Origin: Cavia porcellus | Taxonomy: Eukaryota; Chordata; Mammalia; Rodentia; Caviidae | Reading direction: 5' to 3' | Assembly: GCF_034190915.1 (NCBI RefSeq) | Contig: NW_026947491.1 | Location: forward strand, 27,034,101-27,098,100 | DNA length: 64,000 nucleotides | Shown here: one piece after another, positions 35,691 through 46,738 of the stretch | Numbering within the stretch: position 1 is the stretch's first letter | Layout of the letters: the number at the start of each line of letters is the position of its first letter | Translations under genes and position numbers: made by a program | The notes under the pieces: generated by a model | Database searches by the model: none | What the model was told of the DNA's origin: nothing | Seen by the model: only the letters and a program-made list of their open reading frames with translations

Positions 35691-36655
35691 AGCACATGGA
35701 TGTTATGTTATCATTACTATTTCACTGTAGATTCTAACAGAACAGTGACTGTCACCTGTATGTTGTACAACCTTGCATTCTGTAAATACATAATAATGAA
35801 TAATCCAAGATGTAATAAGTTATGGCCTCACCAAAACTAAAGCTTAGGTCATTAATAAATGAGAAGGTTAAGGACCTGGGCAGTTGGTACTTCCTCAGGC
35901 ACCTTCATGCTTGTAAATTCCCTAACCTGAAACTACTCAGCTATAAAGAAAGAAAACCTTGACGATCTTGTAGGCAAATGGTTACAGCTTGAGATCATGC
36001 TCAGGTATAAAAGATTCAGAGTCACTTTTTTTTTTGTTTGTTTTGGTTCAGAATCACTTTGGTGAATAGTGGGTTGCCTCCCTAATACAAAAACTAAAGG
36101 AGTTAGTGGGATCCAAATTCCATAACCTGCGTTAAACTGGAGAAGAGGGAAATGCTTTCTTCCAAGTGACCTCCATGTAAATTGTAACTAGTGATGCACT
36201 GAATTCTAGATACTTACTTTCATTAACAAAGAGTGGCTGTGGCCAGCAGTAGAAATACAAGCACAAAAAGTTACACTCAAGAATTTCAGAGTGGTCTACC
36301 TTAATACTCAGCATAATCTGTATTCCTCCCACCTCTTTGTATCCTTCTCCTTTTCCTTTTTCCTACTATTGTCTCCTTTCCCAACTCCAGCCTTCTGGGC
36401 TCTCTGTGCCTGTGTGCTGCACTAGCAACACAGCCATGCAGCTGAGCCCTGGTTACACTAAGGAGCAGAGCTAGCTCTCTACTGCACGGATTTCACAATA
36501 ATAAGTTTTAACTCAACTCGGTTGACTTTTAAAAACATTTAGCATTATATTACAGCAACTAGATCTTAAATCACTTTTGGCCTCGTTAGAATGGAAGCTG
36601 AGCTCTTTTCCCAGTCTTCAGTAACCAACTTAAACCCTTCAAAATCTCAATCACA
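35691..36655. other. Intronic sequence, nothing recognised
   Basis: No repeat family or coding signal identified. Confidence 0.45.
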
Positions 36656-36657
36656 GC

Positions 36658-36807
36658 CACGTGTGGTGGCACATGCCTGCAATCCCAGCACTCAGGAAGA
36701 TAAAGTGAAAGGATCACTGCGAGGCTGCATAGTGGGTTCAAGGCCAGCCCGAAATGTATAGTGAGAACCCCCTCTCAAAAAAACAAAAACAAAACAAACA
36801 AAAAAAT
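36658..36807 (+). mobile_element. B1-type SINE
   Basis: acgtgtggtggcacatgcct head, ggttcaaggccagcccgaaa and ccctctcaaaaaaac. Confidence 0.9.
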
Positions 36808-37435
36808 CTCAATTGTAATCTACTGTGAGCCAACTAGATCAACCAAATCACTCAGGGGCCTCACGTGCGTGTCAAGTGCTCTCCAACCTGGCCACACCCC
36901 AGTCTTAGTAAGGCCAATTGGGACACTCCCATCAGTGATTAGACCAAAACAGCTCCCACCACAGCATCGCTGCACACCTGGCTGCTGTCTTGAAAGACAG
37001 CTTTTAGTACAATCTTTTGTATGATGTTCAGCCTACTGAAATGCTTGACTTACAGCAAGCTCATCTTTTTCTGAAGCTTGAATAAGGTAACTACCGGGCA
37101 CTAGGCAGGAGGCTACTAAACCACTAAACTATCTGAGAAGGCCCTTAATCTCTCAGTCTCAGTTTCATCACCTTACGTGCTGTCTAAGGTTCCTTCCAGA
37201 AATACTGTGACATGAAACTCTACCTCAACTAAATTTTATACATGAGTTTGGAGGATGATCTCCACTGCCTCTAAAGTCTTTTGGAAACAACAACCAACCC
37301 AACCAAAGCTAAAAACAGAGACCAAGGAAGAGCTCCAAACAAAGGTCTGTGCTAGAGATCTCACTGGTCAGACTTCCACAGCTTTCAGGACTGAATCCAA
37401 ACCACCGTGAAAACACTTAAAAGGATATATTCTAG
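36808..37435. other. Intronic sequence with possible MIR remnant
   Basis: At 37135-37215 ttaatctctcagtctcagtttcatc is MIR-like. Nothing else recognised. Confidence 0.4.
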
Positions 37436-37436
37436 G

Positions 37437-37525
37437 GTTGGAGATGTGACACTTGCTTAGCACACAGGACACCCTGGCCCCACCTCCAGAACACTCTCAC
37501 ACACACACACACACACACACCCCAT
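37437..37525 (+). mobile_element. ID-type remnant with (AC)n tail
   Basis: agggttggagatgtgacact, then an (AC)n microsatellite at 37498-37521 that likely grew from the SINE tail. Confidence 0.5.
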
Positions 37526-37596
37526 ACTACATACATACGAGAATATATGTATGTTCTAGACTCTTGTAAACATATTTGGTCACATATGCCCATGTG

Positions 37597-37668
37597 CAGC
37601 ACTGAGGATCAAATCCAGGGTCTTCCACATGCAAGGCAAGCACTATGCCACTGAGCTGCACATCCATT
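37597..37668 (-). mobile_element. Old ID-type SINE
   Basis: gcactgaggatcaaatccag, gcaaggcaagcactatgcca and ctgagctgcacatcc. Confidence 0.7.
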
Positions 37669-37737
37669 TCCCCCATACCCTCACTTATTTACCAAACACT
37701 GTATCAGGAATGGGAAAAGTAACGACACTCTACATCG

Positions 37738-37915
37738 ATCACAGTGGTACATGCTTTACTTCCAACTCTGGGAGGCTGACGCAGAAAAGTTTGAGACCAG
37801 CCTGTGCAACATACTATATTAGCACAACATTGTCTCAAAATAAAAATTTAAAAAGGGTTAGGAACATAGTTTAGTGCAAAGACCCTGGGTTCAATCCCCA
37901 GTGCTGAAGAAAGGG
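37738..37915 (+). mobile_element. B1-dID type dimeric SINE
   Basis: B1 part ending attgtctcaaaataaaaatt, then ID part (gttaggaacatagtttagtg, gggttcaatccccagtgctg). Confidence 0.85.
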
Positions 37916-38121
37916 AGAGGCACAGATCTAAAAGGTCTTTTCCACAGTTGTTAAAGCTAGGTGTTAATGAAAAGAGTATCTAAAAACACTACAGAAGTCT
38001 CCATAACTTTTATCACAAGGTTTTGGTCCATTTAATTACTACTTGATGATATCTATCCTTAACTTGATTGCAATGTGTCACTACCTGTAGAATTTCAGAA
38101 ACATGTATGTTAAGAAAAAGT

Positions 38122-38260
38122 CTAGTGGGTCATCATGACACATGCCTGTATTCTCAGGAGTGGGGAAACTGAGGCAAGAGAATTGCTGTGAGTTTGAGGC
38201 CAGGCCTGAACTACACAGTGACACCCTGTCTCAAAAAACAAACAAACAAAAAACCTATTC
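38122..38260 (+). mobile_element. B1-type SINE
   Basis: agtgggtcatcatgacacat head, tgagtttgaggccaggcctg and ctgtctcaaaaaacaaac. Confidence 0.85.
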
Positions 38261-38274
38261 AGCAAAATTATGTC

Positions 38275-38397
38275 TTTGTTTTTTTGGTTTGGTTTGGTTT
38301 TTTGAGAGAAGGCTTCACTATGTAGCCTAGCCATGATCCTCCCACCTCAGCCCCCCCAATGCTGGGACTGCAGGCTTGCACCATGACACCTAGCTAA
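38275..38397 (-). mobile_element. B1-type SINE
   Basis: tttttgagagaaggcttcac, gatcctcccacctcagcccc and caccatgacacctagct. It faces the copy at 38122, giving an inverted SINE pair about 20 bp apart. Confidence 0.85.
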
Positions 38398-38529
38398 CAT
38401 CTATGTTTAACAGAAGTCAAGACAACTAAAGGCAGGGCAACAACTTCCTAATAAATAATAAGATAAAGAGATCAATTCCAGAAAAACACAATAAAATTCC
38501 ATCATTACCAAGTTTCAAATCAATGTGGC

Positions 38530-38960
38530 AAAATAGAACCAACCTCCTGAGTAGCTCACCTGACTCAGTGCTGTCTGCAGTCTGTCCCCCACAGGGCATG
38601 TAAGCCTGAGCATCCCTGTGACAGTGAGAGGTGGTGCAATCTAAGAGGTGTGGGTCACTGAGGTAATGAGGTCAAGGAGATGCTGCCTTGGGGAGGACTG
38701 AGACAGTTCCCTCAGGCCAGGGTTGGTTGGGTCAGTTACAGCAGGAGTAACCGAATAAGCCACCATGCCTCACCCCTACATCTCCCTGGCTTCCTGTCTC
38801 AGCATTTGCTCTTGTGCAAGTGTTCCTACCCATTCGAAACCATCCACTAAGTGGCCTGACCTAAGACCTAACAGTAAGGCCACCCTTACATCACCCTCAC
38901 CTTCCGAAACTTACATAAATGAGCTGTACTGATCCCTGATGTACCCTGTCTCCCATGTTC
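38530..38960 (+). mobile_element. Possible MaLR-type LTR remnant
   Basis: aagaggtgtgggtcactgag, tgaggtcaaggagatgctgc and a later pyrimidine-rich tgcctcacccctacatctcc have the layout of MaLR LTRs. Ends not defined. Confidence 0.35.
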
Positions 38961-39199
38961 TGTCACAGCCCAGATGAACACATACATTACCACATGTAGG
39001 CCTAAGAAAAATGAAAAGGAGGGCTAGGTGAGAACATGACCCCACATTCCCACTTTCCTCCTTACACTGTCCACACCCCTTAACTTCCCTCCATCTTCTA
39101 CAGACACACACTAGAGTTCATTCAACCCTGGACTCAAATCTTTCTATCCACACTCACTTTCTAAGTGATTCCATCCAATTTCATGGTTTTCAGTTTATG

Positions 39200-39275
39200 T
39201 CTACAGGGCCAGGAATACAGCTCAGTGGCACAATGCCTGCACAAGGTCCCAAGTTCAATTCCCAGCCAAAATAAA
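39200..39275 (+). mobile_element. Old ID-type SINE, interrupted
   Basis: ggccaggaatacagctcagtgg and gttcaattcccagcc. Its A-rich tail was the target of the next element. Confidence 0.75.
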
Positions 39276-39381
39276 AAAAATTTTTTTTTTGTCTTTTTCC
39301 TTTTTATCGGTACCGGGGATCGAACTCATGACTGCCTGCTTACAAGGCAGGTGCTTATGCCGCTGAGCTAAATCCCCAGCC
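39276..39381 (-). mobile_element. Young ID-type SINE inserted in an old ID tail
   Basis: tatcggtaccggggatcgaa through taaatccccagcc. The duplication ccaaaataaa flanks it at 39266-39275 and 39382-39391. Confidence 0.93.
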
Positions 39382-39399
39382 CCAAAATAAATTTTAAAA

Positions 39400-40326
39400 T
39401 AAATAAATAAAATAAATTTGTCAAGTCTAAACCTCTCCCTCAGAAGATGTCTTCTCTATCCAACATCTCCATTTGAAAGTCTAATAGGAACTTCAAACTT
39501 AACATATCCAAAACTGAATTAATCTCCTGCCTGCATCTCCATTAGTCCTATTTCAGTAGAGATGCTCCGATCTGTTGCAGCCAAAAACCTTGCAGTCATC
39601 TTTGATCATTTTCTGAGTATGACTATACTATACTGATACAATAATATGGATTCACACAATTCATCAGCAAGTTCTGTTGGCGGGCCCTTCCAGATGCACC
39701 ACCTAGAACTTCAGCGCCTCTCACCTCAAACAGTGAGGCAGTTTCCCACCCAGGCCCTGACTCCTCCACTCAATGCGCAGCCCCAGGGTCCTACCACAGG
39801 AAACATCAGATCTCATCAGTACTCTGTGGAAGGCCTTCCAGGAGCTTCCCATCTCCAAAGAAAAGGCTAAAAACTGTCTATGAGGCCAGAGACCGGTGAT
39901 GGCGAACCCATGACACATGTGCCACAGCAGGTAGTTTGTATCACTCAAAGATCTAAAAGGCTCACCACCGCTGCCCCAGGCAATCCACAAGGCTTGCTTC
40001 CTTACTTCCTTCTCTGGCAGGCCTTTCCCAACCTTCACACACAAAATCTCACACTGGAAGGAATGGCACTTAGTGGAGAGCACCAGCACAGGAGAGGCCC
40101 TGGGGTTAATAATCCCCAGCATGTTCTATGGCCTGCATCTTGCTGCCACCATTCTGGACTCCTTTTTCTGAAGCTATTCCTCTTCACAGCACTAATATCT
40201 GGCAAACTATCTTTTCCTTATTTCTTTTCACTAGAATGTAAGCTCCCTAATTTTCAAATGCTTTGCTCACAGTCATTTCCAATGCCTAGAATACAAATTA
40301 CACACAGGCTTTCAAGACTATTTGTT
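39400..40326. other. Intronic sequence, mostly unassigned
   Basis: At 39892-39930 ccggtgatggcgaacccatg followed by acacatgtgccacagcagg resembles a deeply old DNA-transposon (hAT-like) end motif. The open frame 39880-40473 runs into a SINE and is not a recognised gene. Confidence 0.35.
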
Positions 40327-40470
40327 GAGCCGTGTGTGGTGATGAACACTTTTAATTCCAGTACTCTGGAAGACTCTTTAATAAAAGAGTTCAAGGCCAG
40401 CCTAGGATACATAGTGAGTTTCAGAACTGCCTGGAACACATTGACTGATATCCAAAATCTTTTCATTAAA
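40327..40470 (+). mobile_element. B1-type SINE, diverged
   Basis: gccgtgtgtggtgatgaaca head, the ttcaaggccagcctaggata duplication and a degraded end. Confidence 0.75.
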
Positions 40471-40792
40471 TAAATATACTGAAATCTTACCAGTTAACAT
40501 ATATTATTTCCTGAATACACCAAATACTAAGAGCAGAAATTCCACATAATCACATTCCTACTGTATTGTAACAAGAGAAATCACAGTTTGTCTTTAAAAA
40601 AAAAAAATCTTCTTGGTTTTGTCAGTTCTAGAAACTTTGTACTCGTTTCTTCCTCAGATAATGCTTTTCTTCCATTCAGGTTTTTTGTTTTTTTTTTTTT
40701 TTTAATAAGAAAGTTCAAAAGTGCATTAAAATGGAATGTTTTACTGTTTAGTTTTGTTAAGCCCTTTGTACTGTGCCTAGAGTGTACCAGGT

Positions 40793-40972
40793 AACCTGGG
40801 CATGGTGGCACACATTCTGTAGCCCTAGCACTCTGGGAAGCTAAAGCAGGAAGATTACAAGTTTAAGATAACCCTGAGGAACTCAATGACAGTGAGATCC
40901 TTTCTCAAAATTAAAAACTAAAACGGACTGAAAGCCTGTGCTTCTATTCCCAGTTTTACAAATAAAATAGAG
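40793..40972 (+). mobile_element. B1-dID type dimeric SINE
   Basis: B1 part (acctgggcatggtggcacac through ctttctcaaaattaaaa), then a diverged ID part (cttctattcccagttttac). Confidence 0.75.
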
Positions 40973-41690
40973 TCGAGTCCCAGGTCACACTTACGAGACA
41001 GTTTAGAGTTCAAGGGAAAACAGAAATAAGAAAGGCTTTCTTTTGTCACTTGTCAACACCCACAGGAGTCCTCCAAGTGACCCTTCTAAACACTGAGGGT
41101 TGTTTAGAAGAAGGGATCCTAGAAAAGTAAGTAGTTCTTTCACCAGCTCCCACCGCAGAATCGCTCCAAATCCTGCAGACCCTTTTTTTGTAATTCAAAT
41201 CCCTTAACAAAGCCATTTTTAACAGGTACAGGAAATCTCAGATAAAGAAACAGTATGATTACATAATTACACATACAGGAAAAGCCTATTACTCTATTAT
41301 CCATCTTTTCCATACATTTTTAAACTAAAACTAGACTTTTTAAAAAGAGTTTTTTTGGAAAAATGTTTAGCTCTGAGGCTAACTTAAAAATACTTCGCTA
41401 AAGATATAGGATGTCAGGCACAGGGTTTTAAGGCTAAACGGTTTTGTTTACTATCATTCATTATTTAATGCATTCTTCCATTCCTCCTCCCAAAAGGAAA
41501 AAAATATCCACACTGGTGCAATCAATAGGAATGGCATTTCCAAAGAAAGCTGTCCTGAAAGCCTATGACCTAAGTGTTAAGCGCTGACACAGATAAAAGT
41601 TCAGGCGATAGATGTCACTTGTCTCACCATTTAACAAAAAAAAAAAAAAAAAAAAAAAAATCAAGACTCAGCTCGCAGGAGGAAGGCGAG
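40973..41690. other. Intron sequence flanking the CpG island
   Basis: AT-rich, ending in a run of about 23 A at 41638-41660 just before the island. No feature recognised. Confidence 0.45.
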
Positions 41691-42198
41691 GAAAAAGAAA
41701 CGGCGAAAGCCATGGCAGAAACCGGCTCCCCGGCCTCCGCGCACCCTGCCCCGCGCCGCGCTCCAGCGCACCCCGCACTGCGCCACCGGGAGCCCCGCGG
41801 GGACCGAGCCCCTCTCCAGAAGCTCTGGTGGGGGCGCACGGGCTCGAGTGCGGCGGTGATGCCCGCTTCTGTACCAGGGCCGGGCGGGCAGCGTCCACAA
41901 AGCGCCAGAAACCCCGCCAGTCCCCGTGACGCCGCCCAGGCGACTGGGCTCCCCAAAGGGGTCGGCAGTCCTCGCGGACCGAAGCTGCCCGGGTCAAGCC
42001 CAGCCAGGGCGACCGACCGCCGGCCGGGCCGGGCCTGAAAGCGCACGTTCCAGGAGCCATGGTCGCCGAGGCCCGGCCCTGGGCCGCGGCAGGGTCGCTT
42101 GGGCCGCCCGCCCGGCCACGCGGAGAAAGCTAGGGCTCTGAGCGCGCCCCGCGCCGAGCGACAACAAAGTCCAGGCGCCGCCGCGCGCCCGGCCTTAC

Positions 42199-42319
42199 CC
42201 GCCAGCTCGTCGGGCTCCAGCCCGCTGTCCGCGTCGACGCCGCACAGCACGAAGTAATGCGCGAAGCGGCAGGCTGCCGGGGAGGAGCCCGGACTGGGCG
42301 CCGCGCCGCTCGCGCTCAT
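42199..42319 (-). CDS. DENND5B: DENND5B first coding exon (partial gene)
   Basis: The exon encodes 40 residues plus the first base of codon 41. It starts MSASGAAPSP and contains RFAHYFVLCG and DSGLEPDELA, which I recognise as the N-terminus of DENND5B, the start of its DENN module. DENND5 proteins are large DENN-domain guanine exchange factors for Rab GTPases (Rab39 is the reported substrate class) with C-terminal RUN and PLAT domains; DENND5B has been linked to vesicle and lipoprotein secretion. The start codon (CAT on the plus strand at 42317-42319) has G at -3. The exon ends GCTGGCGG followed by GTAAGG, a consensus phase-1 donor, as expected for a join to the next residue after ELAG. Compared with the human start as I remember it, about two residues are missing in the Gly/Ser/Pro stretch. 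The rest of the gene lies beyond position 1. The paralogue DENND5A differs at the extreme N-terminus, so 5B is preferred. Confidence 0.93.
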
Positions 42320-42640
42320 GCCGCCGCCGGGGAAGAGCTCGCGAGGCTGAGGCGCTAAGGCGCCGCACCGCTCCCGCCGCCCGCGCCGGCCTAGCACCGC
42401 CCCGGCGCGCCCATGGCCGGAGCCGCCGCGGGTCCCGGTCGCGCTGCGCGCCCGCTGAGGAGCGGGGGGCGTGTCACGGGGGAGGTCGGGCCGCGGGGGA
42501 GGTCGGGCCGCGGCCGGCGCCAGCCGGTCAGCTGAGCGCGCGCGGTGCGGCGGCGGCGCGCGCGGGGACGCGCACGGCTCTGAGGCGCGCCCGCTACCGC
42601 TGCCGCTGCCGCGGGGCGACCCCACCACGGCCTGCTAGCT
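42320..42640 (-). other. DENND5B: DENND5B 5' UTR and core promoter region
   Basis: Very GC-rich sequence directly upstream of the start codon. It has a GC-box-like accgcccc at about 42397-42404 and an exact 17-bp tandem duplication (42478-42494 and 42495-42511). I see no TATA box, as is usual for a CpG-island promoter with dispersed starts. The frame of the protein stays open upstream as far as a TAG just beyond 42628, but contains no in-frame ATG. The transcription start cannot be placed by eye. Confidence 0.6.
42478..42511. repeat. Exact 17-bp tandem duplication in the 5' UTR/promoter
   Basis: gggggaggtcgggccgc occurs twice back to back. Confidence 0.95.
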
Positions 42641-43060
42641 CTCCCTTGTCGAGGAGCGGAGGCGTAGAGGGCAGGGCGCCCTGAGGCCGCCGCCACCGCG
42701 CGCGGAGCGGCACCGTGATGGGCGCTCTCCTCATTCAGGGTCCCGGTCCGGGAGCTGTTCCAGTTCGCAGCGCCCGTTCCTTGTCTGGGCGTTGTGACAA
42801 GGGTGCAGACTCCGGGTCCGCTGGGAGCTGGGACTCCAGAGCGACGCCCTCCCAGGGCGCTCGGCCGGCGCCCCCAGGCCGTAGTTCCCGGCGCGCACAC
42901 CGTGAACACCCCTGGCGCGCGCGCGAGGCACACCTGCGGGTTGGACTGCGCCTCTGGTGGGGTGCGCGCCGCCTTCCTGGGGTGTTTACACCGCACGCCG
43001 CCGCGGAAGCGGGCATCGCCGCTTGCTCCCTCTGTTTTTGCCAAGTCGGAATAATCAAGA

Positions 43061-43794
43061 AATCTGGGCGAGTCTCAGTTTAGCGGTCGACCTTTGGCTC
43101 CTCTTGAAGCCTGTCTGCACTTTGCCTTGGCCACACTGCTGATTTTTCTGTCACCTACCTGCGCTGTGAGCCCCACGGGGCGGAAATGGTGCTCTTTAGT
43201 TAGCCTGGGCCCACCTGCCCCTCACTTCGGAGTGTATCTGAGGGAATGAGAGGAGGGTCGTAATATGATCTGAGAGAAGGTGTGCGTGCCTGTAATCTCA
43301 AGTACTACCGAAGCTGAGGCAGAATGATTTGCAAATTGAAGCCACCAAATTCAATACTCCGTACCTTTCATGTGGTGGGGGGAAGTCTAGGTAACAGATT
43401 GTTGATACTACCAAGAAAATAAACTTTAATATGTGTTAAATGTTTATGAACATATATTCATTTATTACATGAGTATTACTTCCCCTCACATGGGTAGTAC
43501 TTAAATACACTAAGTATTTTACTAGTAAGAGTGATTATTTTAGACTGTCGGTAGAAAACTTATTTACTGTTTAGTGAGGAGACATGTTACGTTTTGTTCA
43601 TTTGAATAGCAACTAATTTATGACCTTGTAAACCCTGCATTAGTGTTTTAAAATGAAAAAAATAGAGGCCCCTTTCCATTATGATATATAAATCTTATCA
43701 AAATAGACAAAATCCCTATGATCTTTCCTAAAGCTTTCAAAGGAATAGTCACACGTGACAAGATTAAACACTAATATGAAAATATCTGGGACTG
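43061..43794. other. Upstream flank of the CpG island
   Basis: A degraded B1-type unit at about 43278-43370 (gtgcgtgcctgtaatctcaa). The rest is AT-rich with nothing recognised. Confidence 0.45.
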
Positions 43795-43908
43795 GGGTGG
43801 GGGCGGGGGCACACTCCTGTAATTTCAGTACTCTAGAAGCTCAGGCAGGAGAGTCATAAGTTCAAGGCCAGCCGGGGCAAGTTAGTAGGATCCTGTCCAA
43901 AAAAAAAG
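43795..43908 (+). mobile_element. B1-type SINE
   Basis: ggcacactcctgtaatttca, ttcaaggccagccggggcaa and gatcctgtccaaaaaaaaa. Confidence 0.75.
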
Positions 43909-44039
43909 TCTCTGCCTTTTGCCCGTGGGTTGCCGGCTCAGCTCCTCTTTTTGTCAGAACGGGTTTAGTAGCAAGGTTCTCAGCCAGGTCCAGCTCACAC
44001 CTTGCCCTCCGCTTTCAGGGTTAAGATTGGGATCTGAAA

Positions 44040-44395
44040 TCTACCCTGAGGCTGTGTAGTACCATTGGGAGGGGTGAGACCTCTAGGTGAGCCTCCCCTC
44101 TACTCCATAGGAGGGAGGAAGAGAGGTCTGTCAGTGGGGACAGGCCCTGGGGGTCCTGGGACCTCCTTCCCTCCTCTTTATCCCCCACTTTTTGCTCATC
44201 CCCAGAGCTGTGAGCCTAGAGTGAGCTCTACAGTACACTCCCACTGTGATGCCTGCCTCAGAACAGACCCAAACTTTGGGAACAAGCAAATGCGATGGGA
44301 GCCTTTAAAACTGTGAGCCAAAAGACTGGTTCCTTCTTTAAGTGGTTCATCTCAAGTATCATCACAGCAATGTAAAATTGACTGAAGCAATCAGG
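44040..44395 (+). mobile_element. MaLR-type LTR remnant
   Basis: accattgggaggggtgagac near the 5' end. The 3' part (aactgtgagccaaaagactg, ggttccttctttaagtggtt, catcacagcaatgtaaaatt) is the MaLR 3' end layout. Confidence 0.6.
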
Positions 44396-45612
44396 CTGCT
44401 CCTACAGACGCCAAGCCAACTGCATCACCTGGCAACGTCAGGCCCAGCCCCTGTCCTCAGTGAGTGTCTTCCCTGCTGGACTGCACAGCCCTGGGGCAAC
44501 CATGTGCCTTCTGAAAGAGGGACAGAAGGGCATCTGGTGAGGGGCACGGCCTCCTCAGCAAAGCCCTCGGTTCCTTAAGGGCCTTCTCTTGCTCATCTTC
44601 TGTGTAGTGTGATTGAAACATATGGTGAAAGTTTAAATTTAAAAATTTCTTTACAGAAAAAGGCACTTTGCCATTAATCCCCTTTAGGTTTCCCCCACTT
44701 CAGTCACATTTATCCCATTGTTCTTGCCACTTTCTGAAGCAGTTCTGAAGTCCTGGTTTTTGTGTTTAGTTGTGCTGCAGAACAGACTCGGAACACTTTC
44801 CTTCTGTGGTGATTTTGCTGTGGGGAAGAGCCAGGAGCTGCACAGTCCCAGCCCTGTCAATGAGATGGGTGACGATGCGCGCTCGTGCTTTTCTATTGGA
44901 TGGTACTTGGTAGCTGTATTCCTCATAGTTCTGATCACACCTTGTAAAGACATGCGTGAAAGAAGACTCTAGAACTGCATCAAAAAGTGGCAGGAACAAT
45001 GGGAGAAATGTGGCTGAAGTGGGGGAAACATAAAGGGGAGGTGAGGGGGAGTGTTTTCGGGGAGATTAATAGCAATGTGTCTTTTACTGTCATACATCTT
45101 TTAAGCATTTAGACATTCATTGTAATTTCATGGTTTGTAGATCTTCAGGGTCCCCTTTCATCCACTGTTGTTATTAACCACTGTTTACCAGCTGACAATT
45201 ATATTAAATCTAATTATTCACATTACCAGCTGACAATTACAATAAATCTAACTACTCACATTACCAGTTTCTGTCTCTGGATTGAGAACATGACCTGTGA
45301 GTTTATCACCAGATGAAGAGAGAGCTAAAGTGCTCTGTTCCTACCATAGAATACTATGCAGCAGTAAAGAATAATGAATGCCTGATGCATGCAGAAAGGT
45401 ACGTGACTGTCAAAAATGTGCTGAGCAAAAGATGCCAGACACAAGGACTCTGTGGTGTGTTATTGTACTTACAGGAAATTCTAGACTGGGCAGGAAGCAC
45501 TTGCCTGGGGCCAGGGAGCAGGGAATGCAAAAGACACTGGGAATTGTCCTGGAGGGGCATTGATATTTTGACAGATTCACACATTCTTCAAAACTCATTG
45601 CACTGTGCTCCT
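44396..45612. other. Intergenic sequence, unassigned
   Basis: A tandem duplication lies at about 45185-45265 (ttaccagctgacaattat and ttaccagctgacaattac, each followed by a related taaatctaa...actcacat stretch). No gene recognised. Confidence 0.45.
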
Positions 45613-45622
45613 AAAATACATT

Positions 45623-45707
45623 TTTTTTTATTGGTACCAGGGATTGAACTCCCGACCGCCTGCTTGCAAGGCAGGTGCTTATGCCACTGAGCTAAATCCC
45701 CAGCCCT
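45623..45707 (-). mobile_element. Young ID-type SINE
   Basis: attggtaccagggattgaac through gctaaatccccagccc. The 8-bp duplication aatacatt flanks it at 45615-45622 and 45708-45715. Confidence 0.93.
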
Positions 45708-45872
45708 AATACATTTAAATTATAGCTCAAAATCTACTTAGAAGGAAAAAGCCAAAAGGTTTGTATCTGTTTTTAACTATATCTTGTTTTTTCAAACTTT
45801 ACACTTCCTAAGATTCTACTCATTGTGACAGACTGACAAGAACTGAGTGATATTCTTACAGATATCTTGTTC

Positions 45873-46060
45873 AGCTGGGCATGGTGGCACACACCTGGAG
45901 TCCCAGCACCCTGAGAGGTTGAGGCAGGAGGAACACAAATTTTAATCTAGCTTGGGCAAGTAGGTGAAAGCTTGTCTCAAAATAAAAAATTTTAAGAAGG
46001 GCTGGAGATTTATCTCAGTGCAAAGGTCCTGGGTTCAATCTCTGGTACCTCCTAAAACTC
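45873..46060 (+). mobile_element. B1-dID type dimeric SINE
   Basis: B1 part (gctgggcatggtggcacaca), cttgtctcaaaataaaaaat, then ID part (gggctggagatttatctcag, gggttcaatctctggtacc). Confidence 0.88.
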
Positions 46061-46738
46061 TTGTTCAGCTTTCATGTTTTCAACCGGCAGGTTTTGAAGC
46101 CGTGAGCTGGTGCAGGGTGTGGCCTCCAGCCCCACACTGTCTAAGCCCCTCAGAGGACTTCAGCACACACCACACATTCCACTAAGGCTTCTACTTTTTG
46201 TTTTCATATGCTGTATTTTTAAAAATTGTCAGCTAGCATCTATAGCTTTTTGTAATTCAAAATCTTCCTTTTTTTAAGTATGCATTTTTCTGTGAAGAAG
46301 CATGACCTATTTTGTAAATCATGGTTATTCTTACATAAATAACTCAAACTCATGACTGTTATAATGGCTTCCCTTGGTACTATTTCAAGAGACTACACAT
46401 ATACTCATACATGCAAGTATTCACTAGTCAACATTTCCTATTAAAGCATGCTATATATCAGGCAGTGTTCCAGGGATATGTCAATAAATAAAAACCAAAG
46501 GTGTAAGGCATAGTACAAACATATATGTAAATCCAAAATTTTCTCAAAAGTATAAATAACTATTATTAAATAAAAATCATTGGCACCCATTCAACTAAGC
46601 TCCTATATATGCCCCAACTGACCAGTTCTAGAAACTCTAATGAAGTCTCACACACTAAATTTCAGTGTCACCAGGCTGAAATCAAATCATTTAGTTAACC
46701 TAGGCAAAAATGAAAACCAAGACTATAAGAATATAAAA
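46061..46738. other. Intergenic sequence with possible MIR remnant
   Basis: 46445-46520 (catgctatatatcaggcagt, gttccagggatatgtcaata) is MIR-like. Nothing else recognised. Confidence 0.4.

Larger units (their letters stand above)
1..42198 (-). other. DENND5B: 5' part of DENND5B intron 1
   Basis: Everything to the left of the GTAAGG donor should be intron 1 of DENND5B, read right to left. I looked on the minus strand for the expected second exon (a short Asn-Phe-rich segment, then a basic TFKSKV-type stretch, as in both DENND5 paralogues) and did not find it. The intron is filled with SINEs, L1 pieces, MIR fragments, one solo LTR and one processed pseudogene, listed separately. Confidence 0.8.
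41690..43060. promoter_or_regulatory. CpG island over the DENND5B promoter
   Basis: This is the only stretch in the window where CpG is dense and G+C is high throughout; the sequence on both sides is AT-rich and CpG-poor. It covers the first coding exon, the 5' UTR, the start of intron 1 (down to an A-run at about 41638-41660) and several hundred bases upstream. Such islands mark unmethylated, often bidirectional promoters. A divergent plus-strand transcript starting in 42700-43060 is possible, but no exon for one is evident. Confidence 0.9.

Noticed and set aside
39880..40473. 197-codon plus-strand frame
   Set aside because: Its C-terminal third is translated B1 SINE and the remainder shows no family features.
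41574..42141. Long plus-strand open frames in the CpG island
   Set aside because: GC-rich DNA lacks stop codons by composition. The frames are Pro/Ala/Arg/Gly-rich, overlap DENND5B exon 1 in antisense and show no domain.
42391..43083. Open frames on both strands of 200 codons or so in the upstream half of the CpG island
   Set aside because: Several frames are open at once, as expected from composition. None has a recognisable motif or a spliced structure.
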